A stretch of 64,000 nucleotides of DNA from Enterocloster alcoholdehydrogenati (GCF_013282095.1 NZ_BLTJ01000006.1:62001-126000); one strand, 5' to 3'; shown: positions 17,515 to 26,893, counted from the first letter of the stretch. Notes: generated by a model not told the origin, from the letters alone. A program made the numbers and translations.

Positions 17515-18712
17515 GCTGCGAGTGAAATTTGTAGTCATCAATATGACTATTGTAGCGCTCATGCTGAGCGCTGTTTTTGGTCTGGTATACCATTTTACAA
17601 GGTCTGACCTGGAGGATAAGAGCATCCGCATGATGGAGAGCATAGCCCGAAATCCCTTTCAGATCGGCGTTCCGGGGGAGCAAAGCGAGCAGATCCGTCT
17701 GCCCTTTTTTATTCTGCAGCTGGGGCCGGGGGGAGAACTGATTGCAAGCAGCGGAGGCTATTATGATCTGTCGGATCAGGAGTTCCTGCACGATCTGATC
17801 GTAAAAGCCCTCTCCGCCCCCAAAAGCATAGGAGTGCTGAAGGAATATGGGCTGCGGTATTACCGAACCAATACCCATCTCACGCACAGCCTTGTGTTTG
17901 CTGATATCTCCAGTGAGACGGCAGCGTTAAGAGGGCTGGTGAGAAACTGCTCCCTGATTGCGGCGGTCAGCTTTGCGGTCTTTCTGGCCGTGAGCATCTG
18001 GCTTTCCGGCTGGGCCGTAAGGCCGGTGGAGGAGGCCTGGAGGCAGCAGCGCCAGTTTGTGGCGGACGCCTCCCATGAGCTTAAGACTCCTCTGACCGTG
18101 ATCATGACCAATGCAGAGCTTTTGCAGTCCCCAGGCTGTGAAGAGGAGAAGAGAAAACAGTTTTCGGAGGGCATCCTCACCATGTCCCGGCAGATGCGGG
18201 GGCTGATTGAGCAGATGCTGGATCTTGCCAGGGCGGACAGCGGCCAGACGGAGGAGGTCTTTGCCACAGTGGATATAAGCCGCCTGATTGCTGACGGAAT
18301 CCTGCCCTTTGAGCCGGTTTATTTTGAGCATGGGCTCAGCCTGTTTTCAGAGATAGAGGAAGAAATACGGGTATGGGGGTCAGAGGAACGGCTGCGTCAG
18401 CTGCTTGAGATCCTTTTGGACAATGCCTGTAAATATTCCGCGGAAAATGGAAGAGTCTGGGTAAAGCTTAAAAGACAGGGAAAGAGCCGCTGCGTGCTTG
18501 CGGTGGAAAATGAGGGCGCGCCCATTTCGCCGGAGGAGCTGCGCCAGCTGTTTAAACGGTTCTACCGCGCCGACTCTGCCCGCAGTGCCTCAGGCAGCTA
18601 CGGACTGGGCCTTTCCATCGCTGAACGCATCGTACAGCTGCACAAGGGAAAGATAAAGGCAGAGAGCAGAGGCGGGATCAACAGTTTTTCAGTGGAACTG
18701 ACCTGTTTATAA
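17504..18712 (+). CDS. Sensor histidine kinase
   Basis: 402 residues from the ATG at 17504, 9 bases after GGAGG. Two membrane segments (about residues 10-30 and 145-165) enclose an extracytoplasmic sensor region of about 110 residues. HisKA contains FVADASHELKTPLTV with the phospho-His. The N box is LLDNACKYS and the G box YGLGLSIAERIVQLH. A HAMP domain is short or absent. It is the cognate partner of the overlapping regulator gene. The ABC system encoded next suggests envelope stress or antimicrobial sensing, but the signal is unknown. Confidence 0.92.
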   Translation: MIRRLRVKFVVINMTIVALMLSAVFGLVYHFTRSDLEDKSIRMMESIARNPFQIGVPGEQSEQIRLPFFILQLGPGGELIASSGGYYDLSDQEFLHDLIVKALSAPKSIGVLKEYGLRYYRTNTHLTHSLVFADISSETAALRGLVRNCSLIAAVSFAVFLAVSIWLSGWAVRPVEEAWRQQRQFVADASHELKTPLTVIMTNAELLQSPGCEEEKRKQFSEGILTMSRQMRGLIEQMLDLARADSGQTEEVFATVDISRLIADGILPFEPVYFEHGLSLFSEIEEEIRVWGSEERLRQLLEILLDNACKYSAENGRVWVKLKRQGKSRCVLAVENEGAPISPEELRQLFKRFYRADSARSASGSYGLGLSIAERIVQLHKGKIKAESRGGINSFSVELTCL

Positions 18713-18749
18713 AAGGTGTTTTTTTGCAAATACTGCCTCCTGAAGAAAT

Positions 18750-18782
18750 TTTCAGCGTCATTTCAGCATAAATTGTTATAAT
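18750..18782 (+). promoter_or_regulatory. Extended -10 promoter with OmpR-type direct repeats
   Basis: TTTCAGC occurs at 18750-18756 and again at 18761-18767. This 11-base period is typical of tandem OmpR-family regulator sites. The second copy lies 9 bases before TATAAT (18777-18782), which is preceded by TGT (extended -10). There is no good -35, as expected for an activated promoter. Regulation by the adjacent two-component system is inferred. Confidence 0.6.
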
Positions 18783-18815
18783 GCGAGAATGAAGAACACA
18801 AGTAGGAGGTTTATC

Positions 18816-19769
18816 ATGATACAGGTTGAGCATTTGACAAAATGCTACGGCGATGTGACGGCAGTGGATGATCTGTCCTTTGAGATAGAGGGCGGTCATG
18901 TGTACGGCTTTTTAGGCCCAAACGGAGCAGGAAAATCCACCACCATGAACATCATGACCGGATGCTTGTCGGCTACAAAGGGAAGCGTAAAGATCGAGGG
19001 CTTTGATATTTTTGAGGAACCGGCTGAGGCAAAGCGAAGGATCGGTTATCTCCCGGAGCAGCCGCCCCTTTATATGAATGAGACACCGATGGAATACCTG
19101 AGGTTTGTGGGGGAGGCAAAGGGAATTAAGGGAAAGGAGCTGGAGCGCCAGATCGGCAGTGTGCTGGAACGGACAGGCTTAACGGAGGTAAGAAACCGCC
19201 GTATCAGCGCATTGTCCAAGGGCTACAAACAGAGAGTGGGAATCGCCCAGGCTCTTTTGGGGGATCCCAAAGTTATTATCCTGGATGAGCCTACTGTGGG
19301 ACTGGATCCCCTGCAGATCATTGAGATCCGTGACCTGATCCGGGATCTGGGCCGGGAGCACACGGTTATCTTCAGTTCCCATATCCTTTCTGAGGTGCAG
19401 ACCATTTGTGAGAAGATCCTCATTATCGCAAAGGGGAAACTCATTGCCTTTGACGAACCGGAAAATCTGGAAAAACGCCTTCTTTCTCCCGGTGAGATTA
19501 CCCTGCTTGCAGAGGCGTCCGGGGAAGAGACCAGGGATATCCTGGCCGGGATCGAACATATCACAGATATTTCCATAGAAGAAAAGAATGGGGGGCGCAC
19601 CGCCGTCAGCCTCCGGTCCGACTGCGAGGACATCTATGAGGTATCACGGGGCCTGTTTAGCAGCTTTGCCGCAAGAGACTGTGTGCTTTTGGAGATGAAT
19701 GTAAGAAAGGCTGATTTAGAGGAGATATTCATAGAGCTGACGGAAAAGGGAGAGGAGGAGACGGTATGA
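18816..19769 (+). CDS. ABC transporter ATP-binding protein (GldA-like)
   Basis: 317 residues from the ATG at 18816 (MIQVEHLTKCYGDV), 7 bases after AGGAGG. Walker A is GPNGAGKSTTMN, the signature LSKGYKQRVGIAQ, Walker B VIILDEPTVGLDP, and the H-loop FSSHIL. The roughly 100-residue C-terminal extension is typical of GldA/CcmA-type exporters. It overlaps the permease gene by 4 bases and heads a four-gene operon with GldF-, GldG- and DUF4340-like products. Confidence 0.9.
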   Translation: MIQVEHLTKCYGDVTAVDDLSFEIEGGHVYGFLGPNGAGKSTTMNIMTGCLSATKGSVKIEGFDIFEEPAEAKRRIGYLPEQPPLYMNETPMEYLRFVGEAKGIKGKELERQIGSVLERTGLTEVRNRRISALSKGYKQRVGIAQALLGDPKVIILDEPTVGLDPLQIIEIRDLIRDLGREHTVIFSSHILSEVQTICEKILIIAKGKLIAFDEPENLEKRLLSPGEITLLAEASGEETRDILAGIEHITDISIEEKNGGRTAVSLRSDCEDIYEVSRGLFSSFAARDCVLLEMNVRKADLEEIFIELTEKGEEETV

Positions 19770-20629
19770 CCGCTGTGTTAAAGCACGAGCTGCGCAATTA
19801 TTTTCATTCACTGACCGCCTATGTATTCGGCGCGTTTTTGCTGGCCTTTGTAGGTCTTGGAGCCACTCTTTACAACCTTCAGGCAGCAGTCAGCAACTTT
19901 GAGTTTGTCTTAAGCTTCGGCAGCCTGGTCTTTGTGGTGATCGTTCCCATCCTGACCATGCGCGTCATCGCCGAGGAGAGAAAACAGAGGACAGACCAGC
20001 TTTTATATGCGCTCCCTATTTCCACTACCCAGGTGGTGCTGGGAAAATATCTGGCTCTTCTGATCGTATATTTGATCCCGTTGGCCGTTATTTCCCTGTA
20101 CCCCCTGGTATTTTCAAGGTTCGGTGACGTATATCTGCCAACCTCCTACGGTTCTATTTTTGCCTTTTTTGCGCTGGGAGCGGCTCTGATTGCGCTGGGG
20201 ATCTTTATTTCATCTCTGACAGATAATCAGGGCTTTGCCGCAGGTATCGGGATTGCGGTGATCCTGCTTAACTATTACAGCACCAGCCTGTCAGCCTATG
20301 TCTCCTCTACGGCGGCCGGTTCTCTGATCGCCCTGTTTGTCTTGGTTATTATCCTGGGACTGGTTATACGGTATCTTACAAAAAATGAAAATCTGGCCTA
20401 TGGCTTTTATTTCCTGGGCGGCGGTGCAGTGCTGATTCTGTATTTTGCTGACAGGGAGATCCTGGCGGGGCTTCTGCCCTCTCTTATGAAAACGCTGTCG
20501 CTGTTTGCGCGGTTCAATGTCTTTGTAAATGGCGTATTTGATCTCACGGCCATTGTGTATTTTGTGACCTTTGCCGCATTTTTCCTGTTTTTATCGGTGC
20601 AGTCACTGGAAAAAAGGAGGTATAACTGA
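19766..20629 (+). CDS. ABC-2 type permease (GldF-like)
   Basis: 287 residues with six predicted membrane segments. The opening (TAVLKHELRNYFHSLTAYVFGAF) and RVIAEERKQRTDQLLYALPIS are typical of ABC-2 permeases encoded with GldG proteins. The stop overlaps the next start (TGATG). It should form the membrane part of the exporter energised by the preceding ATPase. The cargo is unknown; in gliding Bacteroidetes related proteins are needed for motility, but in non-gliding Firmicutes their role is not established. Confidence 0.85.
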   Translation: MTAVLKHELRNYFHSLTAYVFGAFLLAFVGLGATLYNLQAAVSNFEFVLSFGSLVFVVIVPILTMRVIAEERKQRTDQLLYALPISTTQVVLGKYLALLIVYLIPLAVISLYPLVFSRFGDVYLPTSYGSIFAFFALGAALIALGIFISSLTDNQGFAAGIGIAVILLNYYSTSLSAYVSSTAAGSLIALFVLVIILGLVIRYLTKNENLAYGFYFLGGGAVLILYFADREILAGLLPSLMKTLSLFARFNVFVNGVFDLTAIVYFVTFAAFFLFLSVQSLEKRRYN

Positions 20630-22047
20630 TGAAGCAGAACCGCAATGCGCTTCGGGGCGGAGCCTATTCCCTGATCGTTACAGCAGTAGTGCTGGCGATG
20701 CTGATCGTGATCAATATACTGGCCGGGGCTTTGCCGGACAACCTGACAAAATATGACATCAGCTCATCCAAACTGTATTCCATTACCAGCAACACAAAAG
20801 CAGTGGTAAACGGGCTTGATAAAGACGTGACAATTTACTGGATCGTACAGGCAGACAAGGAAGATCCGGTCATTGAAAACCTGCTGAATAAGTATGACAG
20901 CCTTTCAGATCACATCCAGGTGGTAAAGAAAAATCCGGATGTATATCCCACCTTTGCAAAAAACTATACCGACGAGACTGTGGCGAACAACAGCCTTGTA
21001 GTAGAGTCCGGGGAACGCAGCCGCTTTATCAGCTATGATGATATCTACGTTAAGGAAGCAGATGTTTATTCCTACTCTTATAATACGTCCTTTGACGGAG
21101 AAGGGGCCATTACCTCCGCCATCGATTACGTCGTCAACGAAGAGCAGCCGAAGATGTATTTTTTAGAGGGACACGGGGAGAAGGAACTGCCCGCCTCCTT
21201 TAAAGAGCAGATCGAAAAAGAAAATATACAGCTGGATCAGCTGTCCCTGCTGAATGTGGATTCAGTTCCGGAAGATGCTGACGGCATCATGATCTACGGA
21301 CCTTCCAGCGATATTTCCGAGGCGGAAAAGGAAATTCTGTCATCCTATACCAAAAACGGCGGAAAGCTTTTTGTGGCAGCAGGCCCTGTAAAGGAAGGAA
21401 GTCTTGTTAACCTCCACGGCCTGATAGAGGAATACGGTGTGACGGCAGAGGAGGGAGTCGTAGTAGAGGGAGACAGAGAGCACTATGCCCTTCAGACACC
21501 CTACGCCCTGCTTCCTAAGATGGAAAGCAGTTCCATTACAGATCCTCTGATAGAGGAGCACTATTACCCCATCCTTCCCCTGGTTGAGGGACTGAAGGTA
21601 GACGAGACAGAGGCTGCGGGCAGAGTAACCACTCTTTTGTCAACCACAGCGGAAGCCTTCAGCAAGACAGCCGGTTATAATCTTTCCACCTATGAAAAGG
21701 AAGAAGGGGATATTGACGGCCCATTTGCGGCAGCTGTATCCATCGCCTGCGAAAATGACGGTCAGATCCTCTGGTTCGGATCCTCGGACTTTTTGGAGGA
21801 TATGTACAATGCCCTTTCCTCCGGCGCCAACAATAACCTTGGTATGAACGCCATTTCTTCCATGATCGGGCAGAGCGAGGCCATGGCGATCCGCAGCAAG
21901 TCCTTAAATTACAATTACCTGACTATCAGCGATTCTACCTCCGCCATGCTCCAGGCCATGATGATTGGAATATTTCCTCTGATCTATCTGGGGATCGGCA
22001 TTTGTGTAGTAATGAGAAGAAGGAGAATGCAGAATGAAGCGGGCTAA
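20629..22047 (+). CDS. GldG-family ABC transporter auxiliary protein
   Basis: 472 residues. One membrane segment near the N-terminus, a large external domain (ITWIVQADKEDPVIENLLNKYDSL-type GldG beginning, YFLEGHGEKELP, MIYGPSSDISEAEKEIL) and a C-terminal membrane helix followed by a basic tail. This is the 'ABC-type uncharacterised transport system' GldG family. ATG overlaps the preceding stop; its own end overlaps the DUF4340 gene by 14 bases. The external domain probably lies in the wall space. Confidence 0.85.
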   Translation: MKQNRNALRGGAYSLIVTAVVLAMLIVINILAGALPDNLTKYDISSSKLYSITSNTKAVVNGLDKDVTIYWIVQADKEDPVIENLLNKYDSLSDHIQVVKKNPDVYPTFAKNYTDETVANNSLVVESGERSRFISYDDIYVKEADVYSYSYNTSFDGEGAITSAIDYVVNEEQPKMYFLEGHGEKELPASFKEQIEKENIQLDQLSLLNVDSVPEDADGIMIYGPSSDISEAEKEILSSYTKNGGKLFVAAGPVKEGSLVNLHGLIEEYGVTAEEGVVVEGDREHYALQTPYALLPKMESSSITDPLIEEHYYPILPLVEGLKVDETEAAGRVTTLLSTTAEAFSKTAGYNLSTYEKEEGDIDGPFAAAVSIACENDGQILWFGSSDFLEDMYNALSSGANNNLGMNAISSMIGQSEAMAIRSKSLNYNYLTISDSTSAMLQAMMIGIFPLIYLGIGICVVMRRRRMQNEAG

Positions 22048-23452
22048 ACGATTATATATCCTGTTAGGCGCTCTGGCTGTTCTGTCAGCGGCGGCTGTAG
22101 GCGTGGTTAAAACAGAACATCATAAGGAAAAGATCAAAAACAGCGATGAGATCATCCTTGAAATACCTCAGGACAGTGTTTCCGCCCTCTCATGGGAAAA
22201 TGAGTCTGAAAGCCTTTCCTTCCACAAGGGGGAGGACGGAACCTGGACTTATGACAAGGACGGGAACTTCCCTGTCAGCACAGATAAGATGCAGGAACTC
22301 TTAAAGCCGTTTGAGCAGTTCGGCGTATCCTTTGTCATTGATGATGTAGACGATTATGGACAGTATGGGCTGGATCACCCGGTCTGCACCATCCATCTGG
22401 AGACTGCGGATAAGAGCTATGATGTGCGTCTGGGAAATTTCAGCAATATGGATTCAGAACGGTATGTATCCATCGGAGACGGAAAGGTCTATCTGGTAAA
22501 GGACGATCCGCTGAATTATTTTAATGCCGGTTTAAAGGATATGCTAAACCGGGATAAGGTGCCGGCCCTTGATAAGGTGACTGACATACGGTTTACCGGG
22601 CCGGAGACCTATGAGGTGGTTTACAGCGAGGACAGCAAGGCTTCCTACAGCAGCGCAGACGTCTACTTTAAGCGGGATGGAGAAAATCTGCTCCCTCTGG
22701 ATCCAAAACTGGTAAACGCCTATATAAAAACCCTCCAGAACCTGAATCTCTCTGATTACGCGTCCTACTATGTTTCTGATGAAGAGTGGGGCACATACGG
22801 TCTGGATGCGCCGGAGCTTACGATAGAGGCAGATTATACCTCTAAAAATAAGGATAAAGAGCAGACGTCTGGAACCTTTACCCTGAGTATCAGCCGCGAT
22901 CCGAAAGAGAAAAAGAAGGCAGAAAAGGAAAAAGAGGAAAATGAAAAGGATGAGGAGATCACCGCTTATGCGCGGGTAAACGGCTCTCATATCGCATATA
23001 AGCTGTCCTCCGGGGATTATAAAGCGCTTATGGCCATGAAATACGATGACCTGCGCCATAAAGAAGTTTTCTGGGCGGATGCAGAGGATATCACAGGAAT
23101 CGATATTTCTCTGGAGGGAAATGACTACAGTCTTACCTCCAAAGGCGGCAAGAAAGACCGCACCTGGTATTACCAGGAAGAGAAGCTTGATATGGCTGAC
23201 TTAAAGTCTGCGCTGGAAGGTTTGAAGGCAGACAGCTTTACACAGGAGGAACCAAAACAGAAGGAGGAGATCCGGCTGACGGTTCATCTGGAAAATGAGG
23301 TTACACCCCAGGTTTCTCTGGCTTTCTACCGCTATGATGGAAGCCACTGCCTGGCCCAGGCAGACGGAAAAACCGTATCTCTGGTTCCAAGATCTCAGGT
23401 AGTGGATCTTACAGAGGCAGTAAACGCCATTGTTCTGGGAAATGCAAAATAA
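22034..23452 (+). CDS. DUF4340 domain protein
   Basis: 472 residues, one N-terminal membrane anchor, then repeated DUF4340-type modules (LSWENESESLSFHKGEDGTWTY-like opening; YGLDHPVCTIHLE and YGLDAPELTIEADY at two positions). A Lys/Glu-rich low-complexity stretch lies near residue 295. DUF4340 proteins are routinely encoded with GldG ABC systems, and the 14-base overlap makes a shared complex likely. Function unknown. Confidence 0.85.
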   Translation: MKRAKRLYILLGALAVLSAAAVGVVKTEHHKEKIKNSDEIILEIPQDSVSALSWENESESLSFHKGEDGTWTYDKDGNFPVSTDKMQELLKPFEQFGVSFVIDDVDDYGQYGLDHPVCTIHLETADKSYDVRLGNFSNMDSERYVSIGDGKVYLVKDDPLNYFNAGLKDMLNRDKVPALDKVTDIRFTGPETYEVVYSEDSKASYSSADVYFKRDGENLLPLDPKLVNAYIKTLQNLNLSDYASYYVSDEEWGTYGLDAPELTIEADYTSKNKDKEQTSGTFTLSISRDPKEKKKAEKEKEENEKDEEITAYARVNGSHIAYKLSSGDYKALMAMKYDDLRHKEVFWADAEDITGIDISLEGNDYSLTSKGGKKDRTWYYQEEKLDMADLKSALEGLKADSFTQEEPKQKEEIRLTVHLENEVTPQVSLAFYRYDGSHCLAQADGKTVSLVPRSQVVDLTEAVNAIVLGNAK

Positions 23453-23475
23453 AGACCACAGACAGAAACGACCAG

Positions 23476-23510
23476 GGGCCGGCTGATTCATACAGCCGGC
23501 CCTTGCATTT
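23476..23510 (+). terminator. Terminator of the ABC/DUF4340 operon
   Basis: GGGCCGGCTG (23476-23485) pairs perfectly with CAGCCGGCCC (23493-23502) around a 7-base loop. The following T-rich stretch is weak, and its TTGCAT doubles as the -35 of the next promoter. Confidence 0.65.
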
Positions 23511-23565
23511 CTCATTTTCTGTGCTATAATGTTCATATATTCATGATAAAATGATAAAATGAACA
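23503..23565 (+). promoter_or_regulatory. Promoter and operator-like inverted repeat for the HTH-LicC-LicA gene
   Basis: TTGCAT (23503-23508), 16 bases, TATAAT (23525-23530). Overlapping its 3' side, TGTTCAT (23530-23536) and ATGAACA (23559-23565) form a perfect inverted repeat over the transcription start, with two ATGATAAA direct repeats inside. This is a plausible operator for the HTH domain of the encoded protein. Confidence 0.6.
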
Positions 23566-23632
23566 CAGGCGGAGCATACGGAAATAAAAACCCAAGGTGC
23601 AAAAACGTACAGCATGGAATATGGAGGATCAT

Positions 23633-25504
23633 ATGGATCGATACGGATTGATATGCAGGAATATTTTAGAGTGTCCCGGCATTACACAGAGGGAGCTGGC
23701 AAAGAGTATGGATCTGTCTCTGGGAACAGTCAACGGGCTGATAAGGGAATGTCTGGAAAAAGGCTTTATCAGAGAGAGAGATGGAGAAAAGGGCAGAGAG
23801 CTGGCCCTGACGGATAGGGGCAGAGAACTTCTGGCCCCTTATAAGGTTGACGGCGCCCTGATCATCGCTGCGGGCTTTGGCTCCCGGTTCGTGCCGCTGA
23901 CCTTTGAGACGCCCAAAGGCCTTTTAGAGGTATTCGGCGAGCGTATGATCGAGCGCCAGATCCGTCAGCTTTATGAGGCTGGAGTAGAGGATATCACCAT
24001 TGCGGTGGGATATCTGAAGGAAAAATTTGAGTATCTGATTGATAAATATAACGTAAAGCTTCTATACAATCCCGAATATTCCTGCAAGAACACCCTGGCT
24101 ACGGTCTACCGGGCCAGACATCTGCTGCAGGGCCGGAATATGTACATATTATCTTCAGACAACTGGCTGCGGGAAAATATGTACCATGCCTACGAGTGCG
24201 GAGCCTGGTACAGCGCCGCTTTTAAGGAGGGCGATACCAGGGAATGGTGCCTGACCTTCAACAAAAAGGGGAGGATTACCGATGTAAATGTAGGCGGAAA
24301 GGATCAGTGGGTCATGTACGGCCCGGTTTATCTGTCCAGAGAATTTTCTGCCCGGTTCCTTCCGGTGCTGGAAGCCTATTATGAAACGCCGGGAACGGAA
24401 CAGTTCTATTGGGAACAGCCCTATGTGGATATGCTGAAGGGCGAGGCAAAGCGCCGCCTGGAAGCGGAGGGGGGAGATCTGCTTGCCAGGGCGGAAACGT
24501 TCTCCGGCCAGAAGGCCTCCGGGTGGGATCAGATCGAGATGTACGCCAACCGCCAGCCCAGGGATCAGGTCTATGAGTTTGAGAACCTGGAAGAACTGCG
24601 CCTGTTCGATCCCAGATATCAGAACCATTCTGACAACGCGGCCATGGATCTGGTATCCAGGGTTTTTGAGGTGCCGGAGTCAGAGATCACCGATATCTGC
24701 TGTCTGAAGGCGGGAATGACAAACAAATCCTTTTTATTCCGGGTAAACGGCAGCCGCTGCATCTGCCGCATTCCCGGACCGGGAACAGGACTTCTCATCA
24801 ACCGCCGACAGGAAAAGGCGGTCTATGATACAGTGGCTTCTCTGGGAATTACGGAGGAGGTTCTTTATATGAACCCTGATACCGGCTACAAGATTGCACG
24901 GTACTATGAGGGAACCCGGACGGCGGATGCAGAAAACTGGAAAGATATGGAAAACTGTATGGGAATCATCCGAAAGCTTCACCAGTCGGGCCTGAAGGTG
25001 GGGCATTCCTTCGATATCCGGGAGCGGATCGGATTTTATGAACGGCTGTGCCTGGAGCATGGGGGCATTCCCTTTGAGGATTATGGCCAGGTCAGGGGAT
25101 GGATGAATGAACTTATGGACCGCTTAGACCGTATGAACCGTCCGAAGTGCCTCTGCCATATCGATGCAAATGTGGATAACTTCCTTATGTTTCCGGACGG
25201 CAGTGCAAAACTTCTCGACTGGGAGTATGCCGGGATGTGCGATCCGGTGATGGACATTTCCATGGCAGCCATCTACTCTTACTATGACGAGGAGCAGACA
25301 AAGCGGCTGTTAGAACTGTATTTGCAGCGCAGACCTGAAAAAGAAGAGTATTACGCGGTCTTTGCAAACGCCGCACTGGGAGGCTTCCTCTGGTGCCTGT
25401 GGGCTGTGTACAAGGCGTCCCTGGGCGAAGAATTTGGGGAATACACCATCATCATGTACCGCTACGCAAAGGGCTACTATAAGAAACTTCAGGCGCTCCG
25501 ATAA
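23633..25504 (+). CDS. HTH - choline-phosphate cytidylyltransferase (LicC-like) - choline kinase (LicA-like) fusion
   Basis: 623 residues from the ATG at 23633, 5 bases after GGAGG. Residues 1-70 are a winged HTH (TQRELAKSMDLSLGTVNGLI). Residues 78-300 are a nucleotidyltransferase opening ALIIAAGFGSRFVPLT with lysine in the ETPKGLLEV loop and the SSDNW metal site, LicC-like. Residues 340-620 are a choline/ethanolamine kinase (GMTNKSFLFRVNG, HIDANVDNFL catalytic loop, LLDWEYAG metal Asp). In pneumococcus LicA phosphorylates choline and LicC makes CDP-choline for decorating teichoic acids. Here both steps and a DNA-binding domain lie in one chain. The next two genes encode choline-binding-type repeats, which supports a phosphocholine role. 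No licB or licD is seen in the window. Confidence 0.82.
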   Translation: MDRYGLICRNILECPGITQRELAKSMDLSLGTVNGLIRECLEKGFIRERDGEKGRELALTDRGRELLAPYKVDGALIIAAGFGSRFVPLTFETPKGLLEVFGERMIERQIRQLYEAGVEDITIAVGYLKEKFEYLIDKYNVKLLYNPEYSCKNTLATVYRARHLLQGRNMYILSSDNWLRENMYHAYECGAWYSAAFKEGDTREWCLTFNKKGRITDVNVGGKDQWVMYGPVYLSREFSARFLPVLEAYYETPGTEQFYWEQPYVDMLKGEAKRRLEAEGGDLLARAETFSGQKASGWDQIEMYANRQPRDQVYEFENLEELRLFDPRYQNHSDNAAMDLVSRVFEVPESEITDICCLKAGMTNKSFLFRVNGSRCICRIPGPGTGLLINRRQEKAVYDTVASLGITEEVLYMNPDTGYKIARYYEGTRTADAENWKDMENCMGIIRKLHQSGLKVGHSFDIRERIGFYERLCLEHGGIPFEDYGQVRGWMNELMDRLDRMNRPKCLCHIDANVDNFLMFPDGSAKLLDWEYAGMCDPVMDISMAAIYSYYDEEQTKRLLELYLQRRPEKEEYYAVFANAALGGFLWCLWAVYKASLGEEFGEYTIIMYRYAKGYYKKLQALR

Positions 25505-25694
25505 AATTTACGAAATTGTAATAAAATCGTTACCTTTTTCGGAACGGATCTGTGGTATAATCAAAATTATGACAACACAGAAGGACAACCCTCTGGAAGT
25601 ATATCGGGGCGTTCCGGAGCGGTTTTCTGCTCACAATGCAGACAAAGCAGGGAAGCGTTTTGGCGCGCCAAAAGGAACAGGAGGAGACAAAGGC

Positions 25695-26750
25695 ATGAAA
25701 CATAAGAAATACCTGGCTGCACTGGCAGCAGCCGGTATGATCGGCGCCATGGCCATCGGGACGGCGTTTACATCATATGCGGCAGACGGATGGACCAAGT
25801 CGAACGATCACTGGACGTATATCTATCAGGGCAAGACCCATACAGGATGGCTTCAGACCAGCGAGGGCTGGTATTATATGGATCTTTCCACCGGCTATAT
25901 GACCACCGGATTTAAACAGATCGACGGCAAGTGGTACTTCTTCCGTCCCGGCGGCCTGATGGCAAAGGGATGGATCAACCCCGAATACGGCAAATGGTAC
26001 TATATGCTGGATGACGGCACCATGGTTACGGGCTGGTTAAGGATCGGTGATGACTATTATTTCATGCGCGGCGACGGGAGCATGGGAACGGGCTGGCGTC
26101 AGATGGACGGAGCCTGGTATTATTTCCAGGATAACGGCAAGTGCGTAGTGAATGCCTGGGCGCAGATCAAGGATAGCTGGTATCTCTTCGGCACAGACGG
26201 CAAGATGATGACTGGCTGGGCCAAGGTAGACCAGGATTACTTCTACTTGAATACAGACGGCCGTATGCTGATCGGCTGGCTCAGCGACAGCGAGGGAAAC
26301 AAGTATTATATGGATATGACCAACGGCAAGATGTCCGTAGGCTGGAAGCAGATCGACGGCAAGTGGTATTACTTTAACAGCAACGGCCATATGATGACAG
26401 GCTGGATCCTGGTAGACAGCAAGTATTATTACCTGAATCCTGCGGACGGCGGCGTGATGACGGCAGGAACTACCCTGGATATCAATGGTACATCCTACAC
26501 CTTTGATGCCTCCGGCGTATGCCAGAATGCAAACGGCGTATCCGCCCAGACCCCGACTGGAGGCAGCCAGTCCTCCACCGGCGGAGTGACCGGTGAAAAC
26601 GGAGGTCCCGGCGTATCGAAAGGTTCAGGCAGTTCAGGCTCCGCCGGTCCCGGAAGCTCTTCCGGCACCAGCACAACCAGCACAACCGGTCCTTCCGGAA
26701 CTGGAACTGACAGCTCTCTGACGGCAGGACGCACCGACGGTCCAGGCTGA
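25695..26750 (+). CDS. Secreted choline/cell-wall-binding repeat protein
   Basis: 351 residues from the ATG at 25695 (MKHKKYLAALAAAGM), behind GGAGGAG. A signal peptide ends near SYAADG. About ten 20-residue repeats of the W-x-x-x-x-G-x-WYYF-x-x-x-G-x-M-x-T-G type follow (for example KQIDGKWYYF, GHMMTGW), the aromatic solenoid that binds choline or related wall glycans. The C-terminal 90 residues are Gly/Ser/Thr-rich and disordered. No catalytic domain, so it is probably an adhesin, scaffold or wall organiser. A TATAAT at 25556-25561 may be the promoter; nothing else is seen in the 190 bases upstream. Confidence 0.85.
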   Translation: MKHKKYLAALAAAGMIGAMAIGTAFTSYAADGWTKSNDHWTYIYQGKTHTGWLQTSEGWYYMDLSTGYMTTGFKQIDGKWYFFRPGGLMAKGWINPEYGKWYYMLDDGTMVTGWLRIGDDYYFMRGDGSMGTGWRQMDGAWYYFQDNGKCVVNAWAQIKDSWYLFGTDGKMMTGWAKVDQDYFYLNTDGRMLIGWLSDSEGNKYYMDMTNGKMSVGWKQIDGKWYYFNSNGHMMTGWILVDSKYYYLNPADGGVMTAGTTLDINGTSYTFDASGVCQNANGVSAQTPTGGSQSSTGGVTGENGGPGVSKGSGSSGSAGPGSSSGTSTTSTTGPSGTGTDSSLTAGRTDGPG

Positions 26751-26770
26751 TGAGTGATCATAACAGGATA

Positions 26771-26807
26771 CGCCTTTGGGAACGCATGGCGTTTACAGAC
26801 AAAGGCG
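26771..26807. repeat. Nested hairpin after the repeat protein
   Basis: CGCCTTTG (26771-26778) pairs with CAAAGGCG (26800-26807), with an inner AACGC/GCGTT stem. It precedes the main terminator; no T run follows. Confidence 0.5.
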
Positions 26808-26846
26808 CAGGAGAGCGTGGCTGAATCTCATTCCCGCTCGGATATA

Positions 26847-26893
26847 ACAGGGGGATGCTGCGGCGGGATAAGCTGACGGCATCCCCCTGTTTG
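26847..26893 (+). terminator. Terminator between the two repeat-protein genes
   Basis: ACAGGGGGATGC (26847-26858) pairs perfectly with GCATCCCCCTGT (26879-26890), then TTTGTGT. The 12-base GC-rich stem is strong although the T run is short. Confidence 0.7.
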
